NCBI GenBank assembly: GCA_017518705.1
Contig: JAFWUC010000004.1
Location: 1 to 19,937, forward strand
Source of the DNA: Clostridia bacterium
GTDB lineage: Bacteria; Bacillota_A; Clostridia; Christensenellales; Aristaeellaceae
Direction: 5' to 3'
DNA: 19,937 bases
Shown here: positions 5,731 through 13,810 of the stretch, piece by piece
How positions within the stretch are numbered: the first letter of the stretch is position 1
Layout of the letters: each line of letters starts with the position of its first letter
Notes under the pieces: generated by a model
The model's input: the letters and a program-made list of their open reading frames with translations, nothing else
What the model was told of the DNA's origin: nothing
Databases searched by the model: none
Translations under genes and position numbers: made by a program

Positions 5731-6846
5731 ATGAAACGAATTTTCGCCCTTATCATCTGCCTTGTGCTGGCGCTGCCCCTCCTGCCCGCTTTTGCCGAGA
5801 CCAAAGGCGACTGGGCGGATTTTGAGGTGCACATGCTGAACGTGGGCAGGAACGACGGCATACTCATAATCTGCGAGGGGGAAGCCGCGTTCATAGACTC
5901 CGGCAGCTATCCACAGGGCGAAAAATGCCGGGATTACATGCTCAAATACGGCGTGACCGAGCTTAAGTACTACATCGCCTCCCATGCCCACCTGGACCAT
6001 GTGGGCGGGGCAGGTCCCATAGTTGCCGCGCTGCCCACCGAGAAAATGCTCATCGGCTACTCCCTGGCGCTCAAGCCCATGCTGGACCGGGCGGAAAAGA
6101 AGGCGGAGAAAGAAGCCATAAAAGCAATTCCCACCGTGGAAGTGCGCAAGGGCGACGAATTCCCCCTGGGCGGCGCCGTGATAAAGTGCATCGCCCCAGA
6201 CAAAATATACAAAGTCACCGACTACCGCGACGCCGACGAAAACCGTAACTCGCTGGTCATGAAGGTGACCTATAAAAACGTGTCCGCCGTATTCTGCGCC
6301 GACGCCCCCAACGAAGTGCTGCTCAAGCTTTTGAAGGAAGAGCCCGGCGCGCTGGACTGTGACATATTCAAGTCCCCCCACCACAACCAGGGCTTGACCA
6401 CCCAGGTGTACGAGCAGATGAAGTGCGGCCACTTCGTGTTCTCCACTTCCGAAAAGTACACCCCCACCGCTGCCCAGATCAACCGCGCGCGCAGGACGGG
6501 CGCCCGGGTGTTCATAACCTCCTCCCGCAATTCCGGCGCGGTGCGCTTCAAAAGCGACGGGGAGACCGTCACCACCCAGACCCAGTACTCCATGAAAAAG
6601 ACCTGGAAACTCGGGCTCACAAAGGTGACCATGAAAGTGGGCGGCACCAAGACCTATTCCCAGGACATGCGCACCAGCAGCATAGTCAACACCCTGTACT
6701 TCATCTCCTCCGACCCGCAGATAGCCTACGCCGAGCCCGACACCGGCAAGATCCACGCCGTCGCCCCGGGCCAGTGCGTGATAAGGGCCATAGCCTTCGA
6801 CAACACCTACCGGGACATAAAAGTCACGGTCAAACCCAAACAGTAA
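5731..6846 (+). CDS. Secreted MBL-fold metallo-hydrolase (ComEC-like) with C-terminal Ig-like domain
   Basis: The 371-residue protein starts with a signal peptide (1-22, cleavage after AFA). It continues with a metallo-beta-lactamase domain, about 30-280, whose metal motif HAHLDH is at 85-90. Other matches are IDSG (55-58), the NRNSLVMKV segment, FCADAP and KSPHH, which together resemble the hydrolase domain of the DNA-uptake protein ComEC and its stand-alone secreted relatives. The last 85 or so residues (VTMKVGGTKTY... SSDPQIAYAEPDTGKIHAVAPG...) look like a BIG2-type Ig-like domain, often used for cell-surface attachment. GGGGGAGA at 5722-5729 is the ribosome binding site. The hydrolysed substrate (nucleic acid, phosphodiester or other) is unknown. 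There is no ComEC membrane part, so a competence role cannot be claimed. Confidence 0.85.
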   Translation: MKRIFALIICLVLALPLLPAFAETKGDWADFEVHMLNVGRNDGILIICEGEAAFIDSGSYPQGEKCRDYMLKYGVTELKYYIASHAHLDHVGGAGPIVAALPTEKMLIGYSLALKPMLDRAEKKAEKEAIKAIPTVEVRKGDEFPLGGAVIKCIAPDKIYKVTDYRDADENRNSLVMKVTYKNVSAVFCADAPNEVLLKLLKEEPGALDCDIFKSPHHNQGLTTQVYEQMKCGHFVFSTSEKYTPTAAQINRARRTGARVFITSSRNSGAVRFKSDGETVTTQTQYSMKKTWKLGLTKVTMKVGGTKTYSQDMRTSSIVNTLYFISSDPQIAYAEPDTGKIHAVAPGQCVIRAIAFDNTYRDIKVTVKPKQ

Positions 6847-6899
6847 CCTGTCCGCAGCGGTTTTCTGCGCACAATATTTGCTAAAAGGAGACACTCATC

Positions 6900-7481
6900 A
6901 TGGCAATGGACGACCACAAGGAGCAAATCGTAGTCAAACGGCACAACGGCGTAAACACCGTGATCTACTACCTGGTCTGGATATTCATAGTTATATTTGG
7001 ATTTCTCGGTCTTATAAACGTATACGGCTCCATAAACACCATAACCATGGGCCAGTTCCAGTGGCCCAGCCTGGTGATAGGGCTGCTGCTGGTGGGCTGC
7101 GCCGGCCTTCTGTGGTTCAAAAAAGACACCCTGCGCGTGGAATACGAGTACGCCTTCACCCGCCTGGGCCCCAAGGCTACGCTGGACGTGAGCCAGGTGC
7201 TCAACAATTCCAAGCGCAAATACCTGGCGGAGATCCCGCTGGATATGGTGGAGAGCGCGGGCAGCGTGAACCATCCCTCCTTCCAGAGGTACCTAAGCGG
7301 CAGGGACATCAAAAAGCACAACTGGTTCCTTAACCGGGACGCGGACCTGACCTACCTGTACTTCGTGAAGAACGGCGTCAAGCACCTGGCCATAATCGAG
7401 CCGAATCCCGACATGAAGACGCTCATCACCACCCGCAACGCCCTCAACTTCGGCGTGTGGCAGGGGGAAAAGCCCGCGTGA
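6900..7481 (+). CDS. Two-transmembrane protein of unknown function
   Basis: 193 residues. A short polar N-terminus is followed by two hydrophobic helices (about 20-43 and 56-74) and a soluble domain of about 115 residues with many aromatic and basic positions (YEYAFTRLGPKATLDVSQVL; YLSGRDIKKHNWFLN; LTYLYFVKNGVKHLAIIEP). I do not recognise a characterised family; it resembles small uncharacterised clostridial membrane proteins. AAAAGGAG ends about ten bases before the start. Its TGA overlaps the GTG start of the desulfurase gene (GTGA), so the two are translationally coupled. The soluble part after two N-terminal helices is probably cytoplasmic. Confidence 0.75.
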   Translation: MAMDDHKEQIVVKRHNGVNTVIYYLVWIFIVIFGFLGLINVYGSINTITMGQFQWPSLVIGLLLVGCAGLLWFKKDTLRVEYEYAFTRLGPKATLDVSQVLNNSKRKYLAEIPLDMVESAGSVNHPSFQRYLSGRDIKKHNWFLNRDADLTYLYFVKNGVKHLAIIEPNPDMKTLITTRNALNFGVWQGEKPA

Positions 7482-8614
7482 TATACCTGGATGCTTCCGC
7501 CACCACCCGGCCGAGCCCCGGCGTGATACAGGCGGTAAACGGCGCGCTTAAGGAAGACTGGTTCAACCCCTCCGCGCTGTACCTTCCCGCACTCAGCGCG
7601 CACAGGCGCATGGAGGAGTGCAGGGAGACCATACTCAAAGCGTTGAGCGCCCGGGAACACCGGGTGATTTTTACCCCCGGGGGCACATATTCCAACAACC
7701 TGGCCATCTTCGGTAGCTTAAGGCAGGACAGAAGCCGCGTCCGCGCGGCGGTGACGAGCGTGGAGCACCCCTCGGTGCTCTCCTGCGCCCAGAGGCTGGA
7801 GACGGAGGGCGCAAAGGTTATCTACCTGCCCGCGAACGCTTCGGGCAGCGTGGATATGGACGCCGTAAAAAGCGCGCTCAAAGAGGGTCTTGACCTTATG
7901 AGCGTCATGCAGGTGAACAACGAGACCGGCGCGGTAAATCCCATTTCCGAGATCGTGAAGCTCAGGGACGAACTCTGCCTCTCCTGCCTTCTGCACGTGG
8001 ACGGCGTGCAGGGCTTTCTAAGGGAAAGCGTGTCCTTAAAGGGCGTCGACATGTACACCCTGTCCGCCCACAAGATCCACGCGCTCAAGGGCACGGGCGC
8101 GCTGCTCGTCTCCGGGCGGGTGCACCTAAAGCCCCTGATATACGGGGGCGGCCAGGAAAGCGGGCTCATGAGCGGCACCGAAAATACCCCCGGCATAATC
8201 GCCCTGAACGCCGCCGTGCGGGAGATGCTGGAAGACGCTTCGATGCACGAGCGCATTTGGGCGCTCAAAGAGCAGCTTAAGGACGGGATAACCCGCCTTA
8301 CCCCCTGGGCGAAAGTGAATTCCCCGGAAAACGGCGCGGCGCACATATTAAACATCTCCTTCCCCGGCGTCAACAGCGAGACACTGCTGCATGCCCTTGA
8401 GGAGGACGGTATATACGTGGGCAACGGCTCCGCCTGCTCCGCCAAAGGCAGGAAGGGCTCCAAGGTGCTGCTTGCCATGGGACTGGGCGACAGGATCGCC
8501 CAGAGCGCGCTGCGCTTCAGCCTGTGCCGCTTCACCACAGAAGAAGAGATAGATATCACCGCCCGGAAGGTCGCGGAAAAGGCCGAAATGCTGGTCAAAT
8601 ACCAGCGGCGCTGA
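7478..8614 (+). CDS. Cysteine desulfurase (NifS/IscS-like, class V aminotransferase fold)
   Basis: This PLP enzyme takes sulfur from cysteine, leaving alanine and a persulfide. With GTG 7478 as start it has 378 residues. The signatures are LDASATT at the N-terminus, His97 (SVEHPS), Asp175 (HVDGVQ), the PLP lysine Lys199 (SAHKIHALKG), and the catalytic cysteine Cys320 in GSACSAKG. I chose GTG 7478 because AGGGGG at 7462-7467 lies about ten bases before it; a GTG at 7457 would put that site inside the gene. thiI lies one gene downstream. In Bacillus subtilis the dedicated desulfurase NifZ sits beside thiI and feeds it sulfur for 4-thiouridine, so the same role is likely here, although iron-sulfur cluster assembly cannot be excluded. 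No IscU or SufU scaffold gene is nearby. Confidence 0.93.
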   Translation: MIYLDASATTRPSPGVIQAVNGALKEDWFNPSALYLPALSAHRRMEECRETILKALSAREHRVIFTPGGTYSNNLAIFGSLRQDRSRVRAAVTSVEHPSVLSCAQRLETEGAKVIYLPANASGSVDMDAVKSALKEGLDLMSVMQVNNETGAVNPISEIVKLRDELCLSCLLHVDGVQGFLRESVSLKGVDMYTLSAHKIHALKGTGALLVSGRVHLKPLIYGGGQESGLMSGTENTPGIIALNAAVREMLEDASMHERIWALKEQLKDGITRLTPWAKVNSPENGAAHILNISFPGVNSETLLHALEEDGIYVGNGSACSAKGRKGSKVLLAMGLGDRIAQSALRFSLCRFTTEEEIDITARKVAEKAEMLVKYQRR

Positions 8615-8661
8615 CCTTAAACGCTTTCACGTCACTCCCTGCCGCAAGAAAGGAGCGCATC

Positions 8662-9561
8662 ATGAAGAAACTGCTTTCCCTGCTCGTCGCCCTGGCGCTT
8701 TTGGGCTGCTGCGCGCTGGCGGAACAGACCGTGTATTCCGACGATTACTACTCCTTTTCCTACCCCTCCGACTGGAGCCTGTCCACCGCCGCCAACGGCG
8801 ACATAGTGCTTTTGTCCCCCGACGGCAACAGCGGCATACTCACCTTCTGCGTGTTCCAGAACTATATCACCCTTACCGGCGACGCCGAACAGGACAGCCC
8901 GATCGTCCAAAGCTGGATCACGAGCTATTCCGGTCCCAACCTGGAAATGAACGGCGAATACGAGTACGTGGAGATCGCGAATCTCAGGGGCTACAGCTTT
9001 GACGGCTCCTGGAAAGCCACGGGCGACGACGCCCGGTGCGTGATCCTGACGGGAGACACCCACCTGGTGGGCTTCGTGCTGATAGGCGGCGAAGCGCTTG
9101 CTGAAGGCGAAACTATAATGGAGAGCGTGGCGCTCAGGTACGATTTCCTCAAGGAAGGCGCCGGCGAAGGCTGGCTGACCTGGAGCAACGACCTGATCTC
9201 CGTCGGCTATCCCGACAATTTCTCGCTTATGGATACGGGCTCCGGCGTACTGTTTTCCGACCCCAAAGTCCAGAACAACGCCTACGCCGTGACCATATAT
9301 TCCCTTGATTTCGATTATGACGACGTGTACGCCCCGCAGTTCGCCTCCATGGTGCTGCCCAAGTCCACCGGGCTTGCCGCCGACCCCGAGATTGAGACGA
9401 TCGACGGCCGCGTGTTCGGCGTGATAAAGGGCGAAGTATCCGGCGCGAGCCTCGCGCTGTACCTGACCGGAAAAGGCAGGACCGTGGTGGGCGTGATGTT
9501 CATAGGCAACGAGGTCGTTGCCATCGCGGAGGACGTGCTCAAATCCCTTACGATAAACTGA
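8662..9561 (+). CDS. Exported protein with a duplicated domain, unknown function
   Basis: 299 residues starting with a signal peptide (MKKLLSLLVALALLGCCALA). LLGC could serve as a lipobox, or signal peptidase I could cut after CALA. The mature protein is an internal duplication: SDDYYSFSYPSDWSL (26-40) corresponds to SNDLISVGYPDNFSL (175-189), and the stretch from about 110 (YSFDGSWKATGDD... LVGFVLIGGEAL) corresponds to that from about 250 (VFGVIKGEVSGAS... VVGVMFIGNEVV). The repeat resembles PsbP-like beta-rich domains in which 'Y-P-x-x-W/F' follows a strand, but this is a guess. AAAGGAG near 8650 is a strong ribosome binding site, and I start at ATG 8662 rather than further upstream inside the desulfurase gene. 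It separates two sulfur-transfer genes without an obvious link to them. Confidence 0.78.
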   Translation: MKKLLSLLVALALLGCCALAEQTVYSDDYYSFSYPSDWSLSTAANGDIVLLSPDGNSGILTFCVFQNYITLTGDAEQDSPIVQSWITSYSGPNLEMNGEYEYVEIANLRGYSFDGSWKATGDDARCVILTGDTHLVGFVLIGGEALAEGETIMESVALRYDFLKEGAGEGWLTWSNDLISVGYPDNFSLMDTGSGVLFSDPKVQNNAYAVTIYSLDFDYDDVYAPQFASMVLPKSTGLAADPEIETIDGRVFGVIKGEVSGASLALYLTGKGRTVVGVMFIGNEVVAIAEDVLKSLTIN

Positions 9562-9605
9562 CCGCTTGGAAAAACTAAAGCAAACAAAACTCTGAAAGGC
9601 ACATG

Positions 9606-10742
9606 ATGAGAGAAGTACTTCTGGTCCGTTTCGGCGAGGTCCACTTAAAGGGCCTGAACCGCCCCTATTTCCTTAAGACTCTGGTGGACGACATCAGAAA
9701 GACCCTGGGCGAAGGCCGGGTATGGCTGAGCGATGGCCGCATATACGTGAGCGATTTTGCGGATATGGAGACTGCGATAGACAAGGTCAAAAACGTGTTC
9801 GGCGTGTATTCCGTGTCCCCCGCGGTGGAGATGGAAAAGGACCTGGACAGCATCCTTGCCAAAGCCGCCGAGATGATGAAGGACGTAAAGGGCTCCTTTA
9901 AGGTCATCTGCAGGCGTTCCGACAAGTCCTTCCCCCTTAACTCCCAGGTGCTAGCAGGCGTCGCGGGCGAAAAGATACTTGAATCAAACCCCACCCTGAC
10001 CGTGGACGTGCACCATCCCCAGACCGAAATGTGGATAGAGATCCGCGACCACGCCTACCTGTGCAACCGGGAGATAATGGGCGCGGGCGGACTGCCCATG
10101 GGCACCGCGGGGCGCGGCATGCTCCTGCTCAGCGGCGGCATAGATTCCCCCGTGGCGGGCTACCAGATCATGCGCCGCGGCGTGCACCTGCAGGCGATCC
10201 ACTTCGCTTCTCCCCCCTACACCAGTGCTTTTGCCCGGGACAAGGTGCTCACCCTGGCGCGCCTCACGGGAGGCTACCAGTACGGCATGAAGGTGCACAT
10301 AGTGCCCTTCACCAAGCCCCAGCTGGAGATACACGAAAAGTGCGAGGAAGGCCTGGGCACGGTGATAATGCGCCGCTTCATGATGCGCATCGCCGCCAAA
10401 GTCGCCGAAAACGAGCGCTGCAGCTGTCTGGTCACCGGCGAAAGCATAGGCCAGGTGGCCTCCCAGACGCTGGAAGCCATGACCTGCACCGAAAACGTGA
10501 CGCTCATGCCCGTGTTCCGCCCGCTGATAGGCATGGACAAGCTGGAGATAATCCGCATCGCCGAAAGGATCGGCACCTACGAGACCTCCATCCTCCCCTA
10601 TGAGGACTGCTGCACCGTGTTCACTCCCCGCCACCCCGTGACCAAGCCCCGCCTGGACAAAGTGGAAAAGGAAGAAAGCAAGCTGGACGTGGAAAGCCTG
10701 GTAAACGAAGCCGTGGCGGGCATCGAAGTGGAGTACGTATAA
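9606..10742 (+). CDS. thiI: tRNA 4-thiouridine sulfurtransferase
   Basis: ThiI activates U8 of tRNA with ATP and replaces oxygen by sulfur taken from a desulfurase. The order NFLD (about 1-70), THUMP (70-165) and PP-loop ATPase (165-379) is visible. The nucleotide-binding motif SGGIDSP is at about 176-182, followed by the family stretches AIHFASPPYTS, VTGESIGQVASQT and ILPYEDCCTVFTPRHP. It ends without a rhodanese domain, as in Bacillus and unlike E. coli, so sulfur must come directly from a partner desulfurase, probably the NifS-like protein two genes upstream. The start is ATG 9606, with AAAGG about seven bases upstream; ATG 9603 directly before it is an alternative. Thiamine synthesis genes are absent nearby, so tRNA modification is the likelier role. 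Confidence 0.95.
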   Translation: MREVLLVRFGEVHLKGLNRPYFLKTLVDDIRKTLGEGRVWLSDGRIYVSDFADMETAIDKVKNVFGVYSVSPAVEMEKDLDSILAKAAEMMKDVKGSFKVICRRSDKSFPLNSQVLAGVAGEKILESNPTLTVDVHHPQTEMWIEIRDHAYLCNREIMGAGGLPMGTAGRGMLLLSGGIDSPVAGYQIMRRGVHLQAIHFASPPYTSAFARDKVLTLARLTGGYQYGMKVHIVPFTKPQLEIHEKCEEGLGTVIMRRFMMRIAAKVAENERCSCLVTGESIGQVASQTLEAMTCTENVTLMPVFRPLIGMDKLEIIRIAERIGTYETSILPYEDCCTVFTPRHPVTKPRLDKVEKEESKLDVESLVNEAVAGIEVEYV

Positions 10743-10751
10743 CTTAAGCAC

Positions 10752-13013
10752 ATGACGATACCTGAACTGCTCAACAACCTCACAAACGATCCCGGCTTCA
10801 TGGCAAACGTGGAGTGCATGCGCACCCTGCCGGCGAACCCCGCCTCCTACGCGCCTTTTCCCGAGACGCTGGACAGGCGGATAGCCGACGTGCTCAGGCA
10901 GCGTGGCATCACGCAGTTGTACTCCCACCAGGCACGGGCGCTGGAGCTGGCGTTTTCCAGCAAAGACCTGGTGGTGGTGACGCCCACCGCCTCCGGCAAG
11001 ACGCTGTGCTACAACCTGCCGGTGCTGTCCTCCATACTTAAGGACAATTCCGCCCGGGCGCTGTACCTGTTCCCCACCAAGGCGCTTTCCAGCGATCAGG
11101 TGGCGGAGCTTTACGGCATGATAGAGGCGCTGGGCGAGGACATAAAGGCCTTCACCTACGACGGCGACACTCCCGCCTCCGCCCGCACGGCCATCCGCCA
11201 GGCGGGGCACGTGGTGGTCACCAACCCCGACATGCTCCACCAGGGCATACTGCCCCACCACACCCGCTGGGTCAAGCTGTTCGAGAACCTGAAGTACGTG
11301 GTGATAGATGAGATCCACGCCTACCGCGGCGTGTTCGGCAGCAACCTGGCCAACGTGATACGCCGCTTAAAGCGCATCTGCGCGTTCTACGGCGCGAACC
11401 CCACCTTCATTTGCTGTTCCGCCACCATCAAAAACCCCGGCGAACTCGCCCGGGTCATGACCGGGCGGGACGTGACCGTGGTGGACAACAACGGCGCGCC
11501 CCAGGGCAGGCGCCACGTGATATTCTACAATCCCCCCGTGGTCAACCGGCAGCTGGGCATCCGCGCGGGTAGCATATCCGAGACGCGGAAGATCTGCTCC
11601 CGCCTGCTTAAGGACGGCATAAAGACCATCGTGTTCGGCAAAAGCCGCCTGACCGTGGAGGTGCTGACCCGCTACCTTAAGGACGAGGTGCGCGACCCCA
11701 TAGGCAACGCCGGCCGCGTAAGGGGCTACCGGGGCGGCTACCTGCCCACATTAAGGCGTGAGATAGAGACCGAGCTGCGCCGGGGCGGCGTGGACATGGT
11801 CATATCCACCAACGCCTTGGAGCTGGGCATAGACATAGGCCAATTGGACTGCTGCGTGATGTGCGGCTATCCTGGCACCATCGCCTCCACCCGCCAGCAG
11901 GCGGGCCGCGCGGGGCGGCGGCAGGCGGAGAGCCTGACCATACTGGTGGGCTCCTCCAACCCCCTGGACCAGTACATAATGAGCCATCCGGACTTCTTCT
12001 TCGACCAGTCCCCGGAGATGGCGTTCATAAACCCCGACAACCTGTACATACTGCTCAACCACCTTAAGTGCGCCTCCTACGAGCTGCCATTCGAGGAGGG
12101 CGAGACCTTCGGCGGGTTTAGTGAGACGGGCGAGCTGCTCTCCTACCTGGAGGACCAGAACATACTGCGCAAGGTGTCCGGCAAATGGTACTGGATGGCG
12201 GAGGAGTTCCCCCAGGCGGGCATAAACCTCAGAAGCGCGTCCGACCAGAACTTCGTAATAATCGACATCACCGACCCCAAGCATCACCGCGTGGTGGGCG
12301 AAATGGACCGCTTCACCGTGCCCATGCTGCTGCACAAGTACGCCATATACATGCACGAGGGCCAGCAGTACCAGGTGGAGGACCTGGACTTCGACGACAA
12401 GAAGGCCTATATCCGCCGGGTGGACGTGGGCTATTACACCGACGCCGACCTGACCACCTCCCTGAAGGTGCTGGACGAGTTCGAAAGCGACGAAGAGCAG
12501 CTTCTGGGCCGCCACAGGGGCGAAGTGCTGGTGTCCTCCATAGTCACCGTGTTCAAGAAGATCCGCTTCGACACCCACGAGAACCTGGGCTGGGGCCCCG
12601 TGACGCTGCCCGAGCTGGAGATGCAGACCACCGCCTGCTGGTGGACGCTGCCCGAGGGGCTGGAGGAGGAGTTCGGCAAGGAGGAGACCAAGACCGCCAT
12701 GGTGGCGCTCTCCTACCTGATGCGCCACATCGCGCCCACCTTCCTGATGTGCTCCGTAACGGACATAAACGTGAGCTACCACGTCAAGGACAGCTTCTCC
12801 CAGAAGCCCACATTGTACCTGTACGACATGATCCCCGGCGGCATCGGGCTCAGCGACCGCGTGTACGAGATGAACACCGAGTTCTTCCGCGAAGCCAAGC
12901 GCCTGCTAAACGCCTGCCCCTGCACCGACGGCTGCCCCTGCTGCACCGGCGCCGCGGGCGTGGGCGCGAAGCACACCCTGCTGATGATACTGGGCCGCCT
13001 GCTGGAGGAATGA
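10752..13013 (+). CDS. mrfA: DEAD/DEAH-box DNA helicase of the MrfA/YprA family with C-terminal zinc-binding domain
   Basis: This 753-residue superfamily 2 helicase has Walker A TPTASGKT (77-84), DEIH (186-189), CSATI, TNALELGIDIG and QQAGRAGR in order, so the ATPase core is intact. After it comes a long specific region and a C-terminal cysteine cluster (C722, C724, C728, C730, C731 in CPCTDGCPCC) typical of the DUF1998/MZB domain. Length and order match Bacillus MrfA (YprA), which works with the nuclease MrfB in repair of mitomycin C lesions. No mrfB-like exonuclease lies beside it here. The start ATG is nine bases after the thiI stop and has no good ribosome binding site, so coupling to thiI is likely. 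Symbol given by family similarity. Confidence 0.88.
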   Translation: MTIPELLNNLTNDPGFMANVECMRTLPANPASYAPFPETLDRRIADVLRQRGITQLYSHQARALELAFSSKDLVVVTPTASGKTLCYNLPVLSSILKDNSARALYLFPTKALSSDQVAELYGMIEALGEDIKAFTYDGDTPASARTAIRQAGHVVVTNPDMLHQGILPHHTRWVKLFENLKYVVIDEIHAYRGVFGSNLANVIRRLKRICAFYGANPTFICCSATIKNPGELARVMTGRDVTVVDNNGAPQGRRHVIFYNPPVVNRQLGIRAGSISETRKICSRLLKDGIKTIVFGKSRLTVEVLTRYLKDEVRDPIGNAGRVRGYRGGYLPTLRREIETELRRGGVDMVISTNALELGIDIGQLDCCVMCGYPGTIASTRQQAGRAGRRQAESLTILVGSSNPLDQYIMSHPDFFFDQSPEMAFINPDNLYILLNHLKCASYELPFEEGETFGGFSETGELLSYLEDQNILRKVSGKWYWMAEEFPQAGINLRSASDQNFVIIDITDPKHHRVVGEMDRFTVPMLLHKYAIYMHEGQQYQVEDLDFDDKKAYIRRVDVGYYTDADLTTSLKVLDEFESDEEQLLGRHRGEVLVSSIVTVFKKIRFDTHENLGWGPVTLPELEMQTTACWWTLPEGLEEEFGKEETKTAMVALSYLMRHIAPTFLMCSVTDINVSYHVKDSFSQKPTLYLYDMIPGGIGLSDRVYEMNTEFFREAKRLLNACPCTDGCPCCTGAAGVGAKHTLLMILGRLLEE

Positions 13014-13085
13014 TCTGCCGCGCCTTTTCCCGCCCCGGCGGGACCTGAATATCCGGATACCTATCGCCCCCAAAGGAGGTAACGC

Positions 13086-13283
13086 ATGAAGATACGCTTA
13101 AACCCCGACGAGGAAGTCGTCAAGACCATCAAGGAAGGCCTTAAGATGAAGGACGGCTACTGCCCCTGCCGCCTGGAAAGGACCCCCGACACCAAGTGCA
13201 TGTGCAAGGAATTCCGCGACCAGATCTCCGACCCGGAGTTCGAGGGCTTCTGCCACTGCATGCTGTACTACAAGGAGAAATAA
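13086..13283 (+). CDS. Small FTR-like iron-sulfur protein (ferredoxin:thioredoxin reductase catalytic-domain type)
   Basis: This 65-residue protein has three CxC pairs: Cys26-Pro-Cys28, Cys38-Met-Cys40 and Cys56-His-Cys58, in GYCPCRLERTPDTKCMCKEF and EGFCHCMLYY. In the catalytic subunit of ferredoxin:thioredoxin reductase, CPC, CPC and CHC in the same order bind a 4Fe-4S cluster and carry the active disulfide. Here the spacing is 9 and 15 residues between pairs, not the 16 and 8 of the plant enzyme, and the protein is shorter. Thioredoxin is the next gene, so electron delivery from ferredoxin to that thioredoxin is a plausible role. No FTR variable subunit is seen. AAAGGAGGT at 13072-13080 is a near-perfect ribosome binding site. 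Cytoplasmic; probably oxygen-sensitive. Confidence 0.82.
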   Translation: MKIRLNPDEEVVKTIKEGLKMKDGYCPCRLERTPDTKCMCKEFRDQISDPEFEGFCHCMLYYKEK

Positions 13284-13381
13284 GTTTTTCCGCCCACGCC
13301 AACAATGGCGGATACCTTAAGGACGCCTTCGTGCCCCTGACGAACGGGGACACAGCCGAGATATACAAGGCGTGCCTGTAA
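13284..13381 (+). other. Coding-like stretch without a start, possible gene remnant
   Basis: Between the FTR-like gene and thioredoxin, one frame reads NNGGYLKDAFVPLTNGDTAEIY and then KACL before a TAA at 13379-13381. The residue composition looks protein-like rather than random. There is no ATG in this frame except one inside the FTR-like gene (13196), and no ribosome binding site of its own. It could be the tail of a decayed or frameshifted gene, or a chance open frame in GC-rich DNA. I do not recognise it. Confidence 0.25.
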
Positions 13382-13414
13382 GGCCGCCCATCATTCATTA
13401 CAAGGAGAATCATC

Positions 13415-13726
<312 letters not shown>

Positions 13727-13748
13727 CGGCGCTTTCCGCGGCGCATCA

Positions 13749-13786
13749 AAACAGCCTTCCCCTTGCAGGGAAGGCTGTTTGTTTTT
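13749..13786 (+). terminator. Strong intrinsic terminator after trxA, probably bidirectional
   Basis: AAACAGCCTTCCC (13749-13761) pairs perfectly with GGGAAGGCTGTTT (13768-13780) around a six-base loop, followed by GTTTTT. It lies between convergent genes. The A-run on its left would give a T-run for the minus strand, so it can end the secreted-protein operon too. Confidence 0.92.
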
Positions 13787-13810
13787 ATGCTGCGATCCGG
13801 CGCCGCAAGC

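Noticed and set aside
5559..5894. N-terminal extension of pssA to an ATG at 5894
   Set aside because: It would cross both divergent promoters and overlap the MBL-fold gene, and its residues do not resemble PssA. The TTG at 5558 has a ribosome binding site and restores the family N-terminus.
5698..6894. Minus-strand open frame of 398 codons
   Set aside because: It is antisense to the MBL-fold gene, whose signal peptide, metal motif and promoter are clear.
9984..11318. Minus-strand open frame of 444 codons
   Set aside because: It is antisense to thiI and the helicase gene, with no ribosome binding site and the same low-complexity pattern.
11751..12782. Minus-strand open frame of 343 codons
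   Set aside because: It is antisense to the helicase core and lacks start signals or recognisable domains.
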